A stretch of DNA of 64,000 nucleotides, from positions 4,998,322 to 5,062,321 of the forward strand of contig BROE01000001.1 in the NCBI GenBank assembly GCA_036571765.1. Reading direction: 5' to 3'. The DNA is from Plecoglossus altivelis (taxonomy: Eukaryota; Chordata; Actinopteri; Osmeriformes; Plecoglossidae). Position numbers and translations under genes: made by a program. Each line of letters begins with the position of its first letter. Within the stretch, counting starts at the first letter, position 1. Below are positions 11,580 through 23,649 of this stretch, one piece after another. Below the pieces are notes generated by a model. It did not search any database. It was not told the DNA's origin and was given only the letters and a program-made list of their open reading frames with translations.

Positions 11580-11970
11580 GGGTAGGGAGGAGCCTGGGTA
11601 ATTGCCAGCACGGGTGAACGCACAGTTGTTTTTTGCCAGGAACTTCGACCTTCCCAGCATGCTGCTTACAGACTTGCCTCTCTTCATCCCCCCAACTGGT
11701 ATGAACGAGGATGAGGGACAGAAAAGAGGCCCTCGAAACTCCACTTTCCATCCCACCTGTGACTATTACTAATCAGGTGATTGTGACCTGTTACTCATCA
11801 CCAGCTCCAGACACGTCGACCTATAGGTAGATGCCTGAGACCGTTGCCAAGCAAGGTTCAAAGGGCTTCCGTGTCTCTCGCCCTTCTCTCCGCTACACAT
11901 CTCACACTCCTCCATCTCCCTGCATGGATTATTCTGTCTTACCTGGGCCTCAAGCCAAGAAATTGCTACT

Positions 11971-12104
11971 AAAGAGAGGAAGAGAGAGAGGCAAGAGGGG
12001 GCAAGAAAGAGAGAGAGCATTAGAGAGGATGACAGAGAGAGAGGGGGGGGAAGACATGCAGACACAGAGACAGAGAGAGAGAAGAAGAAGAGAGGGAGAG
12101 AGAA

Positions 12105-12151
<47 letters not shown>

Positions 12152-12283
12152 AGGGAGAGAGATATAGAAGAGAGGGAGAGAGATATAGAAGAGAGGGAGA
12201 GAGACAGATAGACAGAGAGACAGAGAGAGATAGAAGAAGAGAGGGAGAGAGAGAGAGACAGATAGAGACATGAATAGAGGGAG
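11971..12283. repeat. (GA)n-rich array
   Basis: Purine-only or nearly so on the plus strand. It contains a (GA)n run (about 12113-12146) and three copies of an AGAGGGAGAGAGATATAGA unit. Confidence 0.88.
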
Positions 12284-12894
12284 AGAAAAAATACACTCCT
12301 ACCAACATAGGTCCTCCTCACTTGCTTTGGCAGTGGTACATTTGGGCAGGGCCAGTTACCAACCTTGCAGAGGAATCATCATCATGTCTTTTTACACCGT
12401 TTGTCAGCATTTATAATCAATGAAAGGCTGTGGCTCATGCTGAATCGCATCCTGTCATGCTGTTTATGGATTTACTATATTCAATTCAATTCAAATTCTA
12501 AAATAGTTAAGAAAATAAATAGGCCTTATAGATCCATTTAATGTGCTTTCTCTCTCTCCCTGGAAAACGTCTCGCACCGTTCTTTGACGAGCAATTCAGA
12601 CTGAACGATTACACCTAGCCAGACTACAACGCCTGGATATCTTACACATGAATCGATCAGTTCAACTGTAACACAGCAGTAGTACACAGGATCAATTAAA
12701 AACTGCCGCCCTCCCTTTGTGTGAATGGGATCAGTGTTTGCGAGCTGAGAGTGTGAGGAGAGTGGCGTGTGACAGTGTTAAGTCCTTCAGATAGCATTGA
12801 GAGGACAAGTTATGTCGACACTCTGTGTGGTCTAATATTCACAGCGGGCTAGTACACGCTGCCTCGTGTGATGCCATGACAGAGACATGCCTGC

Positions 12895-13127
12895 AGACAG
12901 ACAGCTGAAAGAGACAGACTGATGAGAGGGCAGACAGTTCTACGGACAGACAGGCTGACAGATGGATGGATGCATGGGCAGGCAGGCAGACAGCACGTAT
13001 ACAGAAAGGCTGGCAGGCAGACAAGCAGTCAACACACATAACATCACACACACACACAGGCAGACAGACAGACAGTCACGCAGGCAGACAGGCAGACACA
13101 CAGAAAAACAGACAGGCAGACAGTCAG
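12895..13127. repeat. degenerate (CAGA)/(GGCA) array
   Basis: Interspersed GACAGACA, GGCAGGCA and CACACA blocks with non-repeat islands. Confidence 0.8.
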
Positions 13128-15825
13128 ACTTCCTCTGATAGAATTAAGGGATCAGAAAGAAACGGATGAAGAGAGGGAGGCAAGACGATGAAAAATGCCC
13201 AGGGGAGGGGAAAACAGAGACGCTGAATCTCGACTGGAAAAGAAATGATTAAGTATGTGGCCTCTCGTCTCCCTTGACCATCGCAATCTTCCCAAACCAA
13301 ACCGCAATGAAACGCCCCCAGAACCCGAGCCACTGCATCACAGCTGTTAGCCAGCTCCCCCCCAGAATCCAGGCCAACTCCCTTTGTCCAATGTAGGCCA
13401 CAGGCTGATGATGTCATTATCTTGCCCAGACAGAACAGCCAGGGTATTTACCAGTAAAATAATGGCAGTGGAACCACCAGCCATCTTTCTGGTGGTTGTG
13501 AAGGACAGGGATTCTGGGAGGCTGAGTCATCTGAACTTTCATGGGCTGAAATGAGAAGGTATGATATGGTGGCATAGAAGCAGCCTGATGAATCGTGATC
13601 ACATGATGAGTGTCTGAAGCTAAACGCTCGGTCGTGCCTCACCCAGGCTACATCATTACAAGGCTTCCTGACAGGGTTCAAACACTTGGGTTTTTTTTCT
13701 TGAATTGCAATTGGTTGGTCTTGGCCAAGGCTGGATATCAATGCTCCTCTACTGTCTCAATAAAAGCTGAACCAAAACTGAAAGCGACCAGAACAAAAAA
13801 CCAACCAGCGCAACTAATTACTGTTTGAATGTCCTCAGTGGCTTCTTGAGAAATGGGGCTTCCTTGACCTCCTAAGTTCTACTCAAATAATCCCTTCACG
13901 GTGTTGGGTAGTGATCAAGACTCGGTCGGGAATGGTTGCCCAGAGACGCAGGGCAGTTAAATCCATGAGTTGAACTATCGAACCACCCTGAACGGAAAAA
14001 CCAGCCAGGCAGAAGGAACTAAACCCTGCTTTCCCACATTGAGAATGACCCCCAAAACCATGTCCACAATCCGATTGGTCAAAGAGTCTCAAAGTCTGTC
14101 AGCACCAGAGTTAAGAACACACACCATAGCCTCCAAAGGGACCCTTGGAAACAGATTTGTCTCCAAACATTCATTGACATACGAGACAAAATGTTATTGG
14201 TTTCCTTGTTGCAGACACGGACAGTGCAGATTATGTACAGTTTGAGGATTTTCTTTTGGCACAGTCACATCCCGAGCATTTTTCACACGGAGATCAACTG
14301 TGACTGCAGCAAATCATTCTGCACCATGTCTTTCTGCAGTCACCCAGAGGACTAGAGGACTGCAGAGGGCTTTAAATGGTCATCTTGAGCGTTGTTCCGC
14401 AAGAATAAAAAACCCTTAGACGTTGGACAATAGTTGGTCGACACACAGAACATTTCTCGTTCGACCGTAGAACTGGAATCGTTCACAGAACTGTTCTACA
14501 CAGCAGCACCGCCATCGCCATGTCTAAAACTGCCCATCTTTTGAGTACAGTCGAAGAGTGATCTGAAATGGCTCTTGAAATCCATGGTGGGATTCACTGA
14601 GATGAGATCTTTCCATTAGCAGAAAGAGAGCAAAAGAGATGCCTTCGTACAAAACAACCGCGAACGGCCTCTCGGCAGTTAAAACGCTTGGCATGCAGCT
14701 CACATGAGACCCAGCTCATTCAGAACCTCTGACAGGTTAAATGCAAAAGACGTGTCGAGGAATGCTCCTGTCTTCCTTGGGCTTTGTTGCTGCTAAACAC
14801 TCCCTTTCATGTCAGCGCCGAGGCATCTTCCTACAGACCTCTCTCAGGGAATCAAATAAAGAAAAGTCGTACTCTTTCTGAACTTGGCGGCGTCACTTCC
14901 CTCCAGCATCGCCTTCCGGCCTTCTCTTCCAGTCTCCATCGCTCCGTCGAAACTCTTCGGCGCTCTTCTTTCGTCAGTCGGTCTCTCCTCTCTTTAAGGA
15001 CCCCCAAATTCACGGGTAAACATGACCTCTGAATACTTTAGGGTTCGTCTTGTTCCGATGGGACCCTGCGCGTTCCCCTCGTTTCTCCTCTTCTCCTTCC
15101 ACATGGGTGTGCCTCTTACAGGCTTTCCCCAACGCCACATTTCTGGCTCTCTCCCTGTGACACGCCGTATATCGCTGTCTCTGCGCCTTGTTTTCTTTTT
15201 TTTTCCCTCGCAGACCTGAAGTCTTTCTGTAGCACTCCCCTGTGTACCCTCCTGCTAGCTGTGGCCTCAACAGCAGGCAGAGCTTCTCACAACAGGGACA
15301 TTTTCAAGCCGCCAGACAGACGAATGAAGTGGATATACAACACGTTGCCTTGAGATGAATATCCTGATCCTTGCAGACCTGCTAGACCTGCAGATGCGAC
15401 TGAAACAGCTGTCTGACGCAGTATATTAGCACATTCTCCATCTGCATCTGGCTAACGTTTGCCAGATGTGGCATATGAAATGATGCGTTTTACAGTGAAT
15501 GTATACATAAGACATCATAGTCGGCCACGTCTGACATCAGCATCGTGAATACTCAGTCTCAGTGGATTTCAAGAGAGATCCATCGTCACCCCAATAACAT
15601 GGAGTGAAAAACCACTCCCCTCTCTGTCAGGCTCCATATTACAATTTAGACAGCCTTATCTTCGAGCTGTCTAAATGTTACACGGGACATCTCCCCTTCC
15701 CAGGGATGCCCAAGCATGCCAGTGTGAAGGGGACAAAGACAGCATTCTACACTGTCCTTCTCATCCTGAAAACACTCATTAGAGCTGGCCTCTCAAAAAG
15801 GCTAGATGGTTATCCCCTCACACAC

Positions 15826-15861
15826 AGAGACAGCAAGAGAGACAGCGAGAGAGAGAGAAAA

Positions 15862-15942
<81 letters not shown>

Positions 15943-16002
15943 TAGATAGACAGACAGACAGATAGACAGACAGAGAGACAGACAGACAGAGACAGACAGA
16001 AA
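15826..16002. repeat. (CAGA)n array
   Basis: Nearly uninterrupted CAGA units with a few GATA and GAGA interruptions. Confidence 0.92.
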
Positions 16003-16260
16003 CTTAGGTCTCTGAAACAGTCCCTCTCCTGTTATCTACGGGCGAGAGAGCAGCATAGCTGCTTGCTGGTGTCAGCAACAGCAACCCACACTGCTAACAC
16101 AGCATCAAAGATTTCCACCCTTATCCTTCTAAACCACATCACCATCATCGTTGCCCAAAATCAGTCTTTTTAATATGGACTCTATCCTCATCATCATCAT
16201 CATCTTCAGCATTATCAGCCACCTTCATGAGCACTAAACTAAGCAGCATCTTCTTCTCAC

Positions 16261-16330
16261 TATGTCTGTGTGCGTGTGTGTCTGTGTGTGAGTGTGTGTG
16301 TGTGTGTGTATGTGAGTGTGTGTGAGTGTG
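16261..16330. repeat. (GT)n microsatellite
   Basis: Interrupted GT repeat with TGAG variants. Confidence 0.85.
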
Positions 16331-16618
16331 CAAGGAGGTGGGGGTGCTGAAGGACTGTGCTCAAAGACTCGAGTAGCCAGAACACGATTCCTCTGACATC
16401 ATCGCTCTCCTCCTTGCCTGGAATCACAGCCAATCACAAAGCCCTCCATTGTGAGACTTGACAGGTCTCCGCCCCCACCACGGCTGTGGACGGCAGAAAA
16501 CTCTTAATTAACTCCTAATCTGTCAGCTGGAACAGAGGCCTGCCAAGGATAGCATGTCAGGTCATGTGTTCATTTGATCTCTCAAGGGGGAATTCAGCTG
16601 TGTGGGAGCCCATCCCTG

Positions 16619-16703
16619 CACCGAGGGATCTGCACCGAGGGATCTGTACCGAGGGATCTGTACCGAGGGATCTGTACCAAGAAATCTGTACCGAGGGATC
16701 TGC
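16619..16703. repeat. 15-bp tandem repeat, about 5.6 copies
   Basis: Unit CCGAGGGATCTGTAC, with one copy altered to CAAGAAATCTGTAC. The 15-bp period keeps frames open on both strands; no gene is inferred. Confidence 0.9.
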
Positions 16704-17047
16704 AGCTCAGATACCCAGCAGGAGGCGTGCCTCACATAGAGTCCCCTCTCTGACACGAAGGCCTGTATCAAACAGACAGGATACACCAACGCCCGGGGTC
16801 TGACAGAGAGACACAGGTGACGAGTGCCTTTCAGCATTTCCTTGTTGCTAGCTTCTGTAGAATGTGGACGTGCTTTCATAGACAGCTACGCGCCCAGACT
16901 CGTTTCCATAACTCGGACTCTCCGGGTTGCGTTCTCGTCAACTCAGCGAACTTTGACTGCGAACGCGGATGCAACGTGCACAGGGATAGCAAAGCCCGAT
17001 GTAAGATCCTGTAGATGTGACCTACAGTGACTACCTACACCGTGTTT

Positions 17048-17060
17048 AGGTCAAAGGTCA
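17048..17060 (+). promoter_or_regulatory. perfect DR1 nuclear-receptor motif
   Basis: AGGTCAAAGGTCA is the consensus direct repeat with one-base spacing bound by HNF4, COUP-TF and PPAR-RXR. Further TGACCT half-sites lie nearby (about 17018 and 17082). It adjoins the 5S-derived fragment in gpc1 intron 1. Function is inferred from the motif only. Confidence 0.4.
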
Positions 17061-17093
17061 CGGTCTCCTGACGTCTCAGTTGACCTCATTTTA

Positions 17094-17182
17094 CCAACTA
17101 AATACTAACCAGGGTTGACCATGCTCAGCTTCGAAGATCAGATGAAACAGGGAGAAGTTCAGAGTAGTGTGACTGTAATAAC
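17094..17182 (-). mobile_element. 5S rRNA-derived SINE (SINE3-like) fragment or 5S pseudogene
   Basis: Read on the minus strand, this matches 5S rRNA from near its 5' end. It shows CACACTACTCTGAAC (5S CATACCACCCTGAAC), CATCTGATCTTCGAAGCTGA (5S CGTCTGATCTCGGAAGCTAA) and CCTGGTTAGTATTTAGTTGG (5S CCTGGTTAGTACTTGGATGG). The internal A-box and intermediate-element region is recognisable but mutated. The 3' end of 5S is absent or displaced. A GGAGACCG segment occurs about 25 bp further on, at 17068-17061. Fish genomes carry SINE3 elements with a 5S promoter, and a plain processed 5S pseudogene is the alternative. Confidence 0.75.
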
Positions 17183-17876
17183 AAAGTAACTCTAAACAGC
17201 TCTATTCTTCCCCAAAGGTGATTGAACACTTATGGTGGGCGTTCCTTTAACAGGTTCACTTCTCTACGTTGCGCAACACTGTGGGCCCCATCTTTGCCGC
17301 ATGGCTTCATGCGAACTGGTCATCGACAAACCCATCCACTCCTTCCTGGCATTATCTCCCAGCAAAAAAAAACGACCTATGTATTTACCCTGGTCATTCA
17401 ACCCAGCGCTTGAGACAGATAGACATAACACTGATTAAGATCCAGGAGTAGGGTGACACAGTGTTCCAGCTCATTGAGAGCCTCATTAAAGGTGCAGACA
17501 GATGGATAAAAGTGATGTTACAGGCCTTTTACGACAAGCACATGCATCTGGAACAACAGAACAGTCAATTCCCCCCAACACTCCAATAAAGATGACAGAA
17601 AGATTCACAATCCAGTTGAACACATTCCTTGCAGAATGGACACTGGATATTTTTTTCGCACAGAAACTCCCACACAGAGTCCGGCTTCACCAATAACCCA
17701 GATAGAATAACACAGACTCCCTGAGTCTCATGTGTTTCCTGTCCCAATCAAGGGATTTACTCATTAAAACCTCATTACACCCTAGGAACACAGGATTGCT
17801 CTGGCATCACAAACACAAACAAAGCAACTTAGCCATCTGACTGTACGGTTTGTGCTCTCCTGCAATGAAGCAGCCT

Positions 17877-17878
<2 letters not shown>

Positions 17879-17948
<70 letters not shown>
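17879..17948. repeat. (GT)35 perfect microsatellite
   Basis: Seventy bases of uninterrupted GT, followed 22 bp later by a (GGT)n run (about 17971-18000). Confidence 0.97.
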
Positions 17949-17950
<2 letters not shown>

Positions 17951-18473
17951 GGTCTGTGTGTATTCATGGGGGTGGTGGTGGTGGTGGTGGTGCTGGTGGT
18001 GGGGGGGTGTTCATCTGCAGGGGAGCAGAGCTGAGAGGAGACGATTAACAGAGTGACTTTCCCAGGGACGAAGGATCATCTAATTCCAGTGTAAACACAT
18101 AATGGACTCTCAGAATGTGAGAGAGTGCAGACAATTTCCTGGTACACTTACTGGTCCAGTTCCTTGTGTTCTTGAAACCATCCGAAGGGAACAGAACTGA
18201 ACCTGGAGGCCCTTCGAGTTTAAAACACTAGAACCAGGTGAGAACATCTTCATGTTTGCATGGGATTGCGTAATCACATACACTTGAGTTTGTGAGATGA
18301 CATGCACGGCGGGTTGCATGCATCCAACTGGCCATTATCTGGCCATAACAGTTTATTATCACCATGATGATGATCCATGGCTGTTTAACACCTAGAAGAG
18401 GAGGCCCTCCCCCCAGATACCATTTGGCTATGATGTCTGTACGAGTCCCGTGGGCTTTCTTTGTGAAAGTAGG

Positions 18474-18475
18474 CT

Positions 18476-18569
<94 letters not shown>

Positions 18570-18570
18570 T
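18474..18570. repeat. (GACA)n to (GGCA)n array
   Basis: About nine GACA units switch to about fourteen GGCA units with no interruption. The Cys-Leu-Pro-Ala minus-strand frames come from this array. Confidence 0.95.
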
Positions 18571-18876
18571 AGACAAAAATGATGCAGACAGGCAGGTAGA
18601 CAAGAACGCATGCAGGCTATATCTACAAAAAAGTGGGATATGAAATAATAATAAGATTAATGATGGATAGGTACACGGGATAGCGACGGCCGGGTGTATT
18701 TATAGCTGTGTAATGGTGTATTAACATGTGAGTGTGGGCTGGTCAGCGTGACCATCTGCTGTCTAGGCTATCTGCTAACAGCCACTGCTGTGAGGGCCGT
18801 CAAATACAATAACCCTACCTGTCTGTTCAGAGGGATGAGAGGCTTCGAGAAAAACAGTTCAATTGTGATGAAAAGG

Positions 18877-19690
18877 AGTGGGAGAGAGTGGGAGAGAGAG
18901 GGTGCGAGTGGGAGAGAGTGGGAGAGAGAGGGTGAGAGTGGGAGAGAGTGGGAGAGAGAGGGTGAGAGAGGGTGAGAGAAGGTGAGAGTGGGAGAGAGAA
19001 CGTGAGCGTGGGAGAGAGAGGGTGAGAGTGGGAGAAAGTGGGAGAGAGTGGGTGAGAGTGGGAGAGAGTGGGAGAGAGAGGGTGAGAGTGGGAGAGAGAG
19101 AGGGTGATAGTGTATGCGATAAGGGTGAAGAGAAAAGTGAGAGTGGGAGAGATTGGGAGAAGGGGAGATGAGAGAAGGTGAGTCCCCTGGAGAGAGTGGG
19201 GGAGAGAAGGGAGAGTGAGGGAGGAGGGGGAGAGTGGAGGTGAAAGGGAGAGAGAGGTGATAGAGAGTGGTAAGAGAGAGGGTGAGAGGGGAGACTGAGA
19301 GGCGTGAGAGTGGGAGAGAGTGTAGTGAGAGGTGGTGAGAGTGAGAAGGTGAGGTTGGGAGAGAGTCGCGGAGAGCGTAGGGGGAGAAGTGGGGTGAAAG
19401 AGGGGAGAACGTGGAGAGAAAAGCGCCCATTATATCCGAAGTCCAATTGAAGAGATATAGCGAGACGAGACAAGGCGGGGAGAGAGAGGGTGAGAGTGGG
19501 AGAGAGAGGGTGAGAGTGGGAGAGAGAGGGTGAGAGTGGGAGAGATAGGGTGAGAGAGGGTGAGAGTGAGAAGGTGAGTGTGGGAGAGAGTGGGAGAGAG
19601 AGGGGGAGAGTGGGGGAGAGAGGGGGAGAGTGGGAGAGAAAGGGAGAGAGAGGGTGAGAGTGGGAGAGAGTGGGTGAGAGGAATAAAGGA
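18877..19690. repeat. 0.8 kb polypurine minisatellite
   Basis: GGGAGAGAGTGGGAGAGAGA and GGGTGAGAGT units alternate. They are most regular at 18877-19110 and 19480-19680, with a less regular middle part. Apart from scattered T, the plus strand is almost entirely G and A. The 220-282 residue minus-strand frames (Leu-Ser-Pro-Thr-rich) are repeat artefacts. Confidence 0.93.
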
Positions 19691-20639
19691 AAGAACATAC
19701 TATACAATATACAGTGAAATGTTCAGTTGTTTACTGTATGCTAGCGAGCTAGCTCAATATCAGAAAGCTAGGTCAGCTAGCATGGCTTCATTTCTTGCGC
19801 TACATAAACAGTTTCATGGCAGACCTTCAGAGCACAAGGGGATGATAATTATGTCACATTACGCCTAAACAAACCCACAAAACCTTTAAACACATGCCCA
19901 TACAGACACAAACACACACCTTCTCCAGAGGACAACTGTCTTGTCGAGACAGCTCAGTGCTTTATAAATATCACTCAAGGTCGCACGTGATTTTCATTCT
20001 CATCACCTAAATTCGTCAACAACCTGCCATGCCCAAACTACCTTGGCACTGCTTAAGCGTACGTACCTCTGTACCTGATGCCAACTCCGACAGGAACGCG
20101 GTTGTGTTTGTAGTGCCAGCCTGCCTCTATTCTTAACTATAACTCATGTCTAAAAGTCTGACATTTGTTTGGCCTGCCAGTGCATGGCAGATAAGAATAA
20201 GTCTAGCATAAGTGATCGAAGGGGGAATGTGTTCGGGGAAACTTGTGCAAGACTGATTTGCCTTTAACGATGCAGGGTCTGCACACACAAACACCAGGTT
20301 TTACAAATACTCTGCGAAACACACACATTGCATGCATCAGTCAGCTGGGTGGACTTGTATGCAGTCGCTACAAAAGGTTGAAGTGAGGCGTCAACTAGAC
20401 TGAATGACAAAGCTTCAAACAGCAAGGTCTTTGAGTCAAAGGACTGTGTATATTTATAGTCCAGCTATGACACAGCTCCTATACAGTCCGTCTAAGTGTC
20501 TTCACTAAGTGTCTGACTATGTCGGTGCGAGCGGTATGATAGTCAAGTCTCCCTAAAACCACACTTCTCTTGAAGTCACACTGGTGGTAAAGAGCCTGCA
20601 GAAGAGAAGGAGATTGTGAGGAGCGTGACCAGTAAAGTG

Positions 20640-20803
20640 AAGACAGGCAGGCAGGCAGGCAGGCAGGCAGACAGGCAGGCAGGCAGGAAGGAAGACAGGC
20701 AGGTAGGAAGACAGACAGACAGACAGGCAGGCAGAAAGACAGGCAGGCAGGCAGGCAGGCAGAAAGACAGGCAGGCAGGCAGAAAGACAGACAGGCAGGC
20801 TGG

Positions 20804-20855
<52 letters not shown>

Positions 20856-20866
20856 CGGGCAGGCAG
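20640..20866. repeat. (GGCA)n/(GACA)n array
   Basis: Long GGCA stretches are interrupted by GAAAGACA and GACA units. The last part (about 20795-20863) is nearly pure GGCA. Confidence 0.94.
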
Positions 20867-20973
20867 CGCCTCTGGATTTGTGATTTAATTTGTGTGAGTG
20901 ATGCCTGGGGGCTGGGATGCTCCTGCTACTGGGAGGCCCAGGACAAGGACCGCTCTGCTTTACAGCTGATGGA

Positions 20974-21070
20974 GATTTACACACTCACACACACACACAC
21001 ACTGGCACACACACTCACGCACATCCACAACGCACACTCCCAAGCAAACACACCCCACTCACGGAAACAC
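20974..21070. repeat. CA-rich tract
   Basis: Interrupted CA microsatellite. It is followed by TCAAGTTCAAGTTCAACTTC before a TTTATTG motif, a pattern often seen at the ends of fish interspersed repeats. Confidence 0.75.
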
Positions 21071-21775
21071 ACAGTCAAGATCAAGTTCAAGTTCAACTTC
21101 AGTTTATTGCCACTTGTAACAAGAACAGGAAGGCAGGTAGGTTGATCCTGCATCTCTCGACAATCCCCAGCAGCCTACCTACACTACGCTACACCTACAC
21201 TTCCAATAAAGAAGCGTAACATTTCAGAAATAGGTCCTAATCCATGTGAGTTCGTATTCATCGTCGACAATGTGTAAAACCTAAGTAAGAAACGGATCAA
21301 TTGAATGCTGAATAATTCACCGACCAACTGAGAACCACCACAGCTAAGAATAACAACTAAGGATTGCGCAACGACGTGTTCACGTATCAGAACTCGACTA
21401 CAAGCTTCAGCAATGCACACACACACACACAGCAGAGAGGAGTTAATTCGTTTAAAGAGAGGAGAGGATAGCGGAAAGAAAAGGAGAAGGGAACTGATCC
21501 AAAAACAAACGAGAAAAAAAAGTAAGGATGAGAAAATAAGATAAATGACTGAATTGGGAAAAGAGAGAAAGAAAGGAAATGCTTAGTATCCCATCCATAG
21601 AGCCCATGTAGACCAGAGGCCACATCCATCTCAATTGTCAGGCACCGCTCTCTCTCACACTCTATCACACCCACTATCTCTCTATCCTTCTCTCTGGTGT
21701 CAATCTCAAAAGGATTCACTGAGAACATGACAGATTCACATGAACAGACTTAGTAAGAGCCAGGATCAACCGTAC

Positions 21776-22165
21776 ATACACACAAACACACAATCGGACA
21801 CGCATCCTAACACATACCCAACCCCTCTCACTCTCACGCTTGCACACTCACACATGCACACTCACACATGCAGAGACTTAAGACAATTCGTCTGCATAAC
21901 TAGATCACCAAAAATGAGATGACAAGAAACACTAGGGAGGAGAAGGGGGCACACACAAACAAACCAGCACATATATACCGGTACATACACACAGTTAGAC
22001 ACACACACACGCACCCACACACACAAGCACACAAACGTAAACACACACACATGCACAAACACGCTAGCGCAGACACATAAGCAAATGCATGATACCTTAC
22101 CATCCAGACCAAACACTGAACACATTTTTGCTTACACACACATACGCATGCACACACACACAACA
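21776..22165. repeat. scattered CA-rich tracts
   Basis: Repeated short CA runs with CACG, CATA and CAAA variants, separated by a non-repeat stretch at about 21865-21945. No gene is seen. Confidence 0.7.
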
Positions 22166-22614
22166 TCCCACACATACGAAGCTGGAGTTGAAGGGGTTCG
22201 TTTTAACAATTTAAAATATTTATAAGGCAGGACTCTGCAGGGGAGGAACAGGAGATGAAAATAGTGCGAGTGAGAGGACAGATAAGGGAACGACGTGGAG
22301 AGACAGAGCCACTAGGATGCACTCCAGTCAGCCAGAGTAGGACGAAGGAAAGCTGAATAAGCTAGAACTCTGGGAGAGAGGGGAGGAAGAGAGACCAGCG
22401 GCAACCTTTTAGCACTTCTGAGAGGGGTGCAACACCATCCTTCCTTACCTCCCTTTTTCTCCCCCCTCCTTCCCTCCTACTCTCAGACCTCCACCCAAAG
22501 GAATTAAAAGATGGACACAGACCGGAATAAAACGTAACCATGCAAACTAAACTAAACGTCTTGTTTAGCCCACGATGCAGAGCAATGTGGCAGCTCTACC
22601 ATACAGATAACTGC

Positions 22615-22790
22615 TGCATAAACACTCCAAAAAGCCCCCTAAAATTTGTAATTGCATTAATGGCACGCCCAGCCCAAGATAAGGTCAATTCTCTATGGAT
22701 GATTGAATCTATTTAAAGGCCACCGTAGGGTTTGGAAATCCATAAACTAATTCCACAGCAGAGTGGGATCTAAATAGCTACTGGGTTGAA
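22615..22790. promoter_or_regulatory. candidate conserved non-coding element in gpc1 intron 1
   Basis: This repeat-free block contains GTAATTGCATTAATGGC (about 22650), CTATTTAAAG (about 22709) and several ATTA/TAAT cores. It resembles vertebrate homeodomain-rich enhancers. Conservation is untested. Confidence 0.3.
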
Positions 22791-23069
22791 GGTACCTTAG
22801 CTGTTAAGAGAGGAAGAGAGAGAAACTCCACTTTCGTTTCATTTCAATATTTGGGGACGGCAGAGGGACGGACATGGTGTAATTGCGCTGAGAGAAAGCA
22901 AAGCAAATAAGCAGCTTGCTTCAAAACTGTTGAAAAATACTGTCGTTTATCAAGCCAAGGTAATGAACCACAATGTTCCTGTGCTTGATTGCCTGGCTAC
23001 TATTTCCTGGCTGTACGCATGTTGTTGTTGTTGTCTTCAGGAGGAGGATATAGATTAGAGAGAGGGGGA

Positions 23070-23169
23070 TGGGTTAAACTCAGCGGCAATTGACTCCAGA
23101 TCGCCAGGGTTGTAGGGTCAAAACCCTGCGCTGAATGTTGCTTTGGATGAAAAGGTCTGCCAATGAGCA
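23070..23169 (+). mobile_element. tRNA-derived SINE remnant
   Basis: A tRNA-like head includes AACTCAGCGGCAATTGACTC, which holds the A box and the start of an anticodon-like loop (CTCCAGA), and then a B-box-like GGGTCAAAACCC. It is followed by GTTGCTTTGGATGAAAAGGT and CTGCCAATGA, the characteristic tail of teleost tRNA SINEs. Substitutions in both boxes indicate an inactive copy. Confidence 0.72.
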
Positions 23170-23486
23170 CATTACTTGGACACAAAGCTGCTGCGGGTGA
23201 CCTGCTGGACACCAAACCAGACCCAGATGTTAGGCGGACGTTATGACTAGAACCCTCTTTCACTACCAGGTGGTCTGCTGGCTGGGAGACGATTTGAATG
23301 TGTCAAAACGACTTTGTTAAAAGTAGTAGGTTCCTGGAGAACGGGGGAATTGTCCGCTCAAGTAGACATACTACTGCATTCCAAACACACACACACACCT
23401 GCTTTTGTGCAAACAGAAGTACACATGCACACGCTTCTGGTTGTCTGAGGAGGCCTAATTAAGGGGTTTTGCTAAGCCATCAGCAA

Positions 23487-23501
23487 GGGAATGTGTGTGT
23501 G

Positions 23502-23553
<52 letters not shown>

Positions 23554-23557
23554 GAGC
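23487..23557. repeat. (GT)n followed by (GA)n
   Basis: Compound dinucleotide repeat. Confidence 0.9.
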
Positions 23558-23649
23558 TTGTGTGGCAGTAAGTTGGAAAAGAGACTAGGAAAGAAATAGA
23601 GAGGAATGAGACTGCGTGCGCGAAATAGTCATGGCTCCCTTCTTCTCTG

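Noticed and set aside
18474..18570. Regular repeat arrays considered as CRISPR
   Set aside because: No unique spacers between repeats, no cas genes, and a vertebrate context.
18768..19707. 220- and 282-codon minus-strand open frames
   Set aside because: Pure products of the polypurine minisatellite, rich in Leu-Ser-Pro-Thr only.
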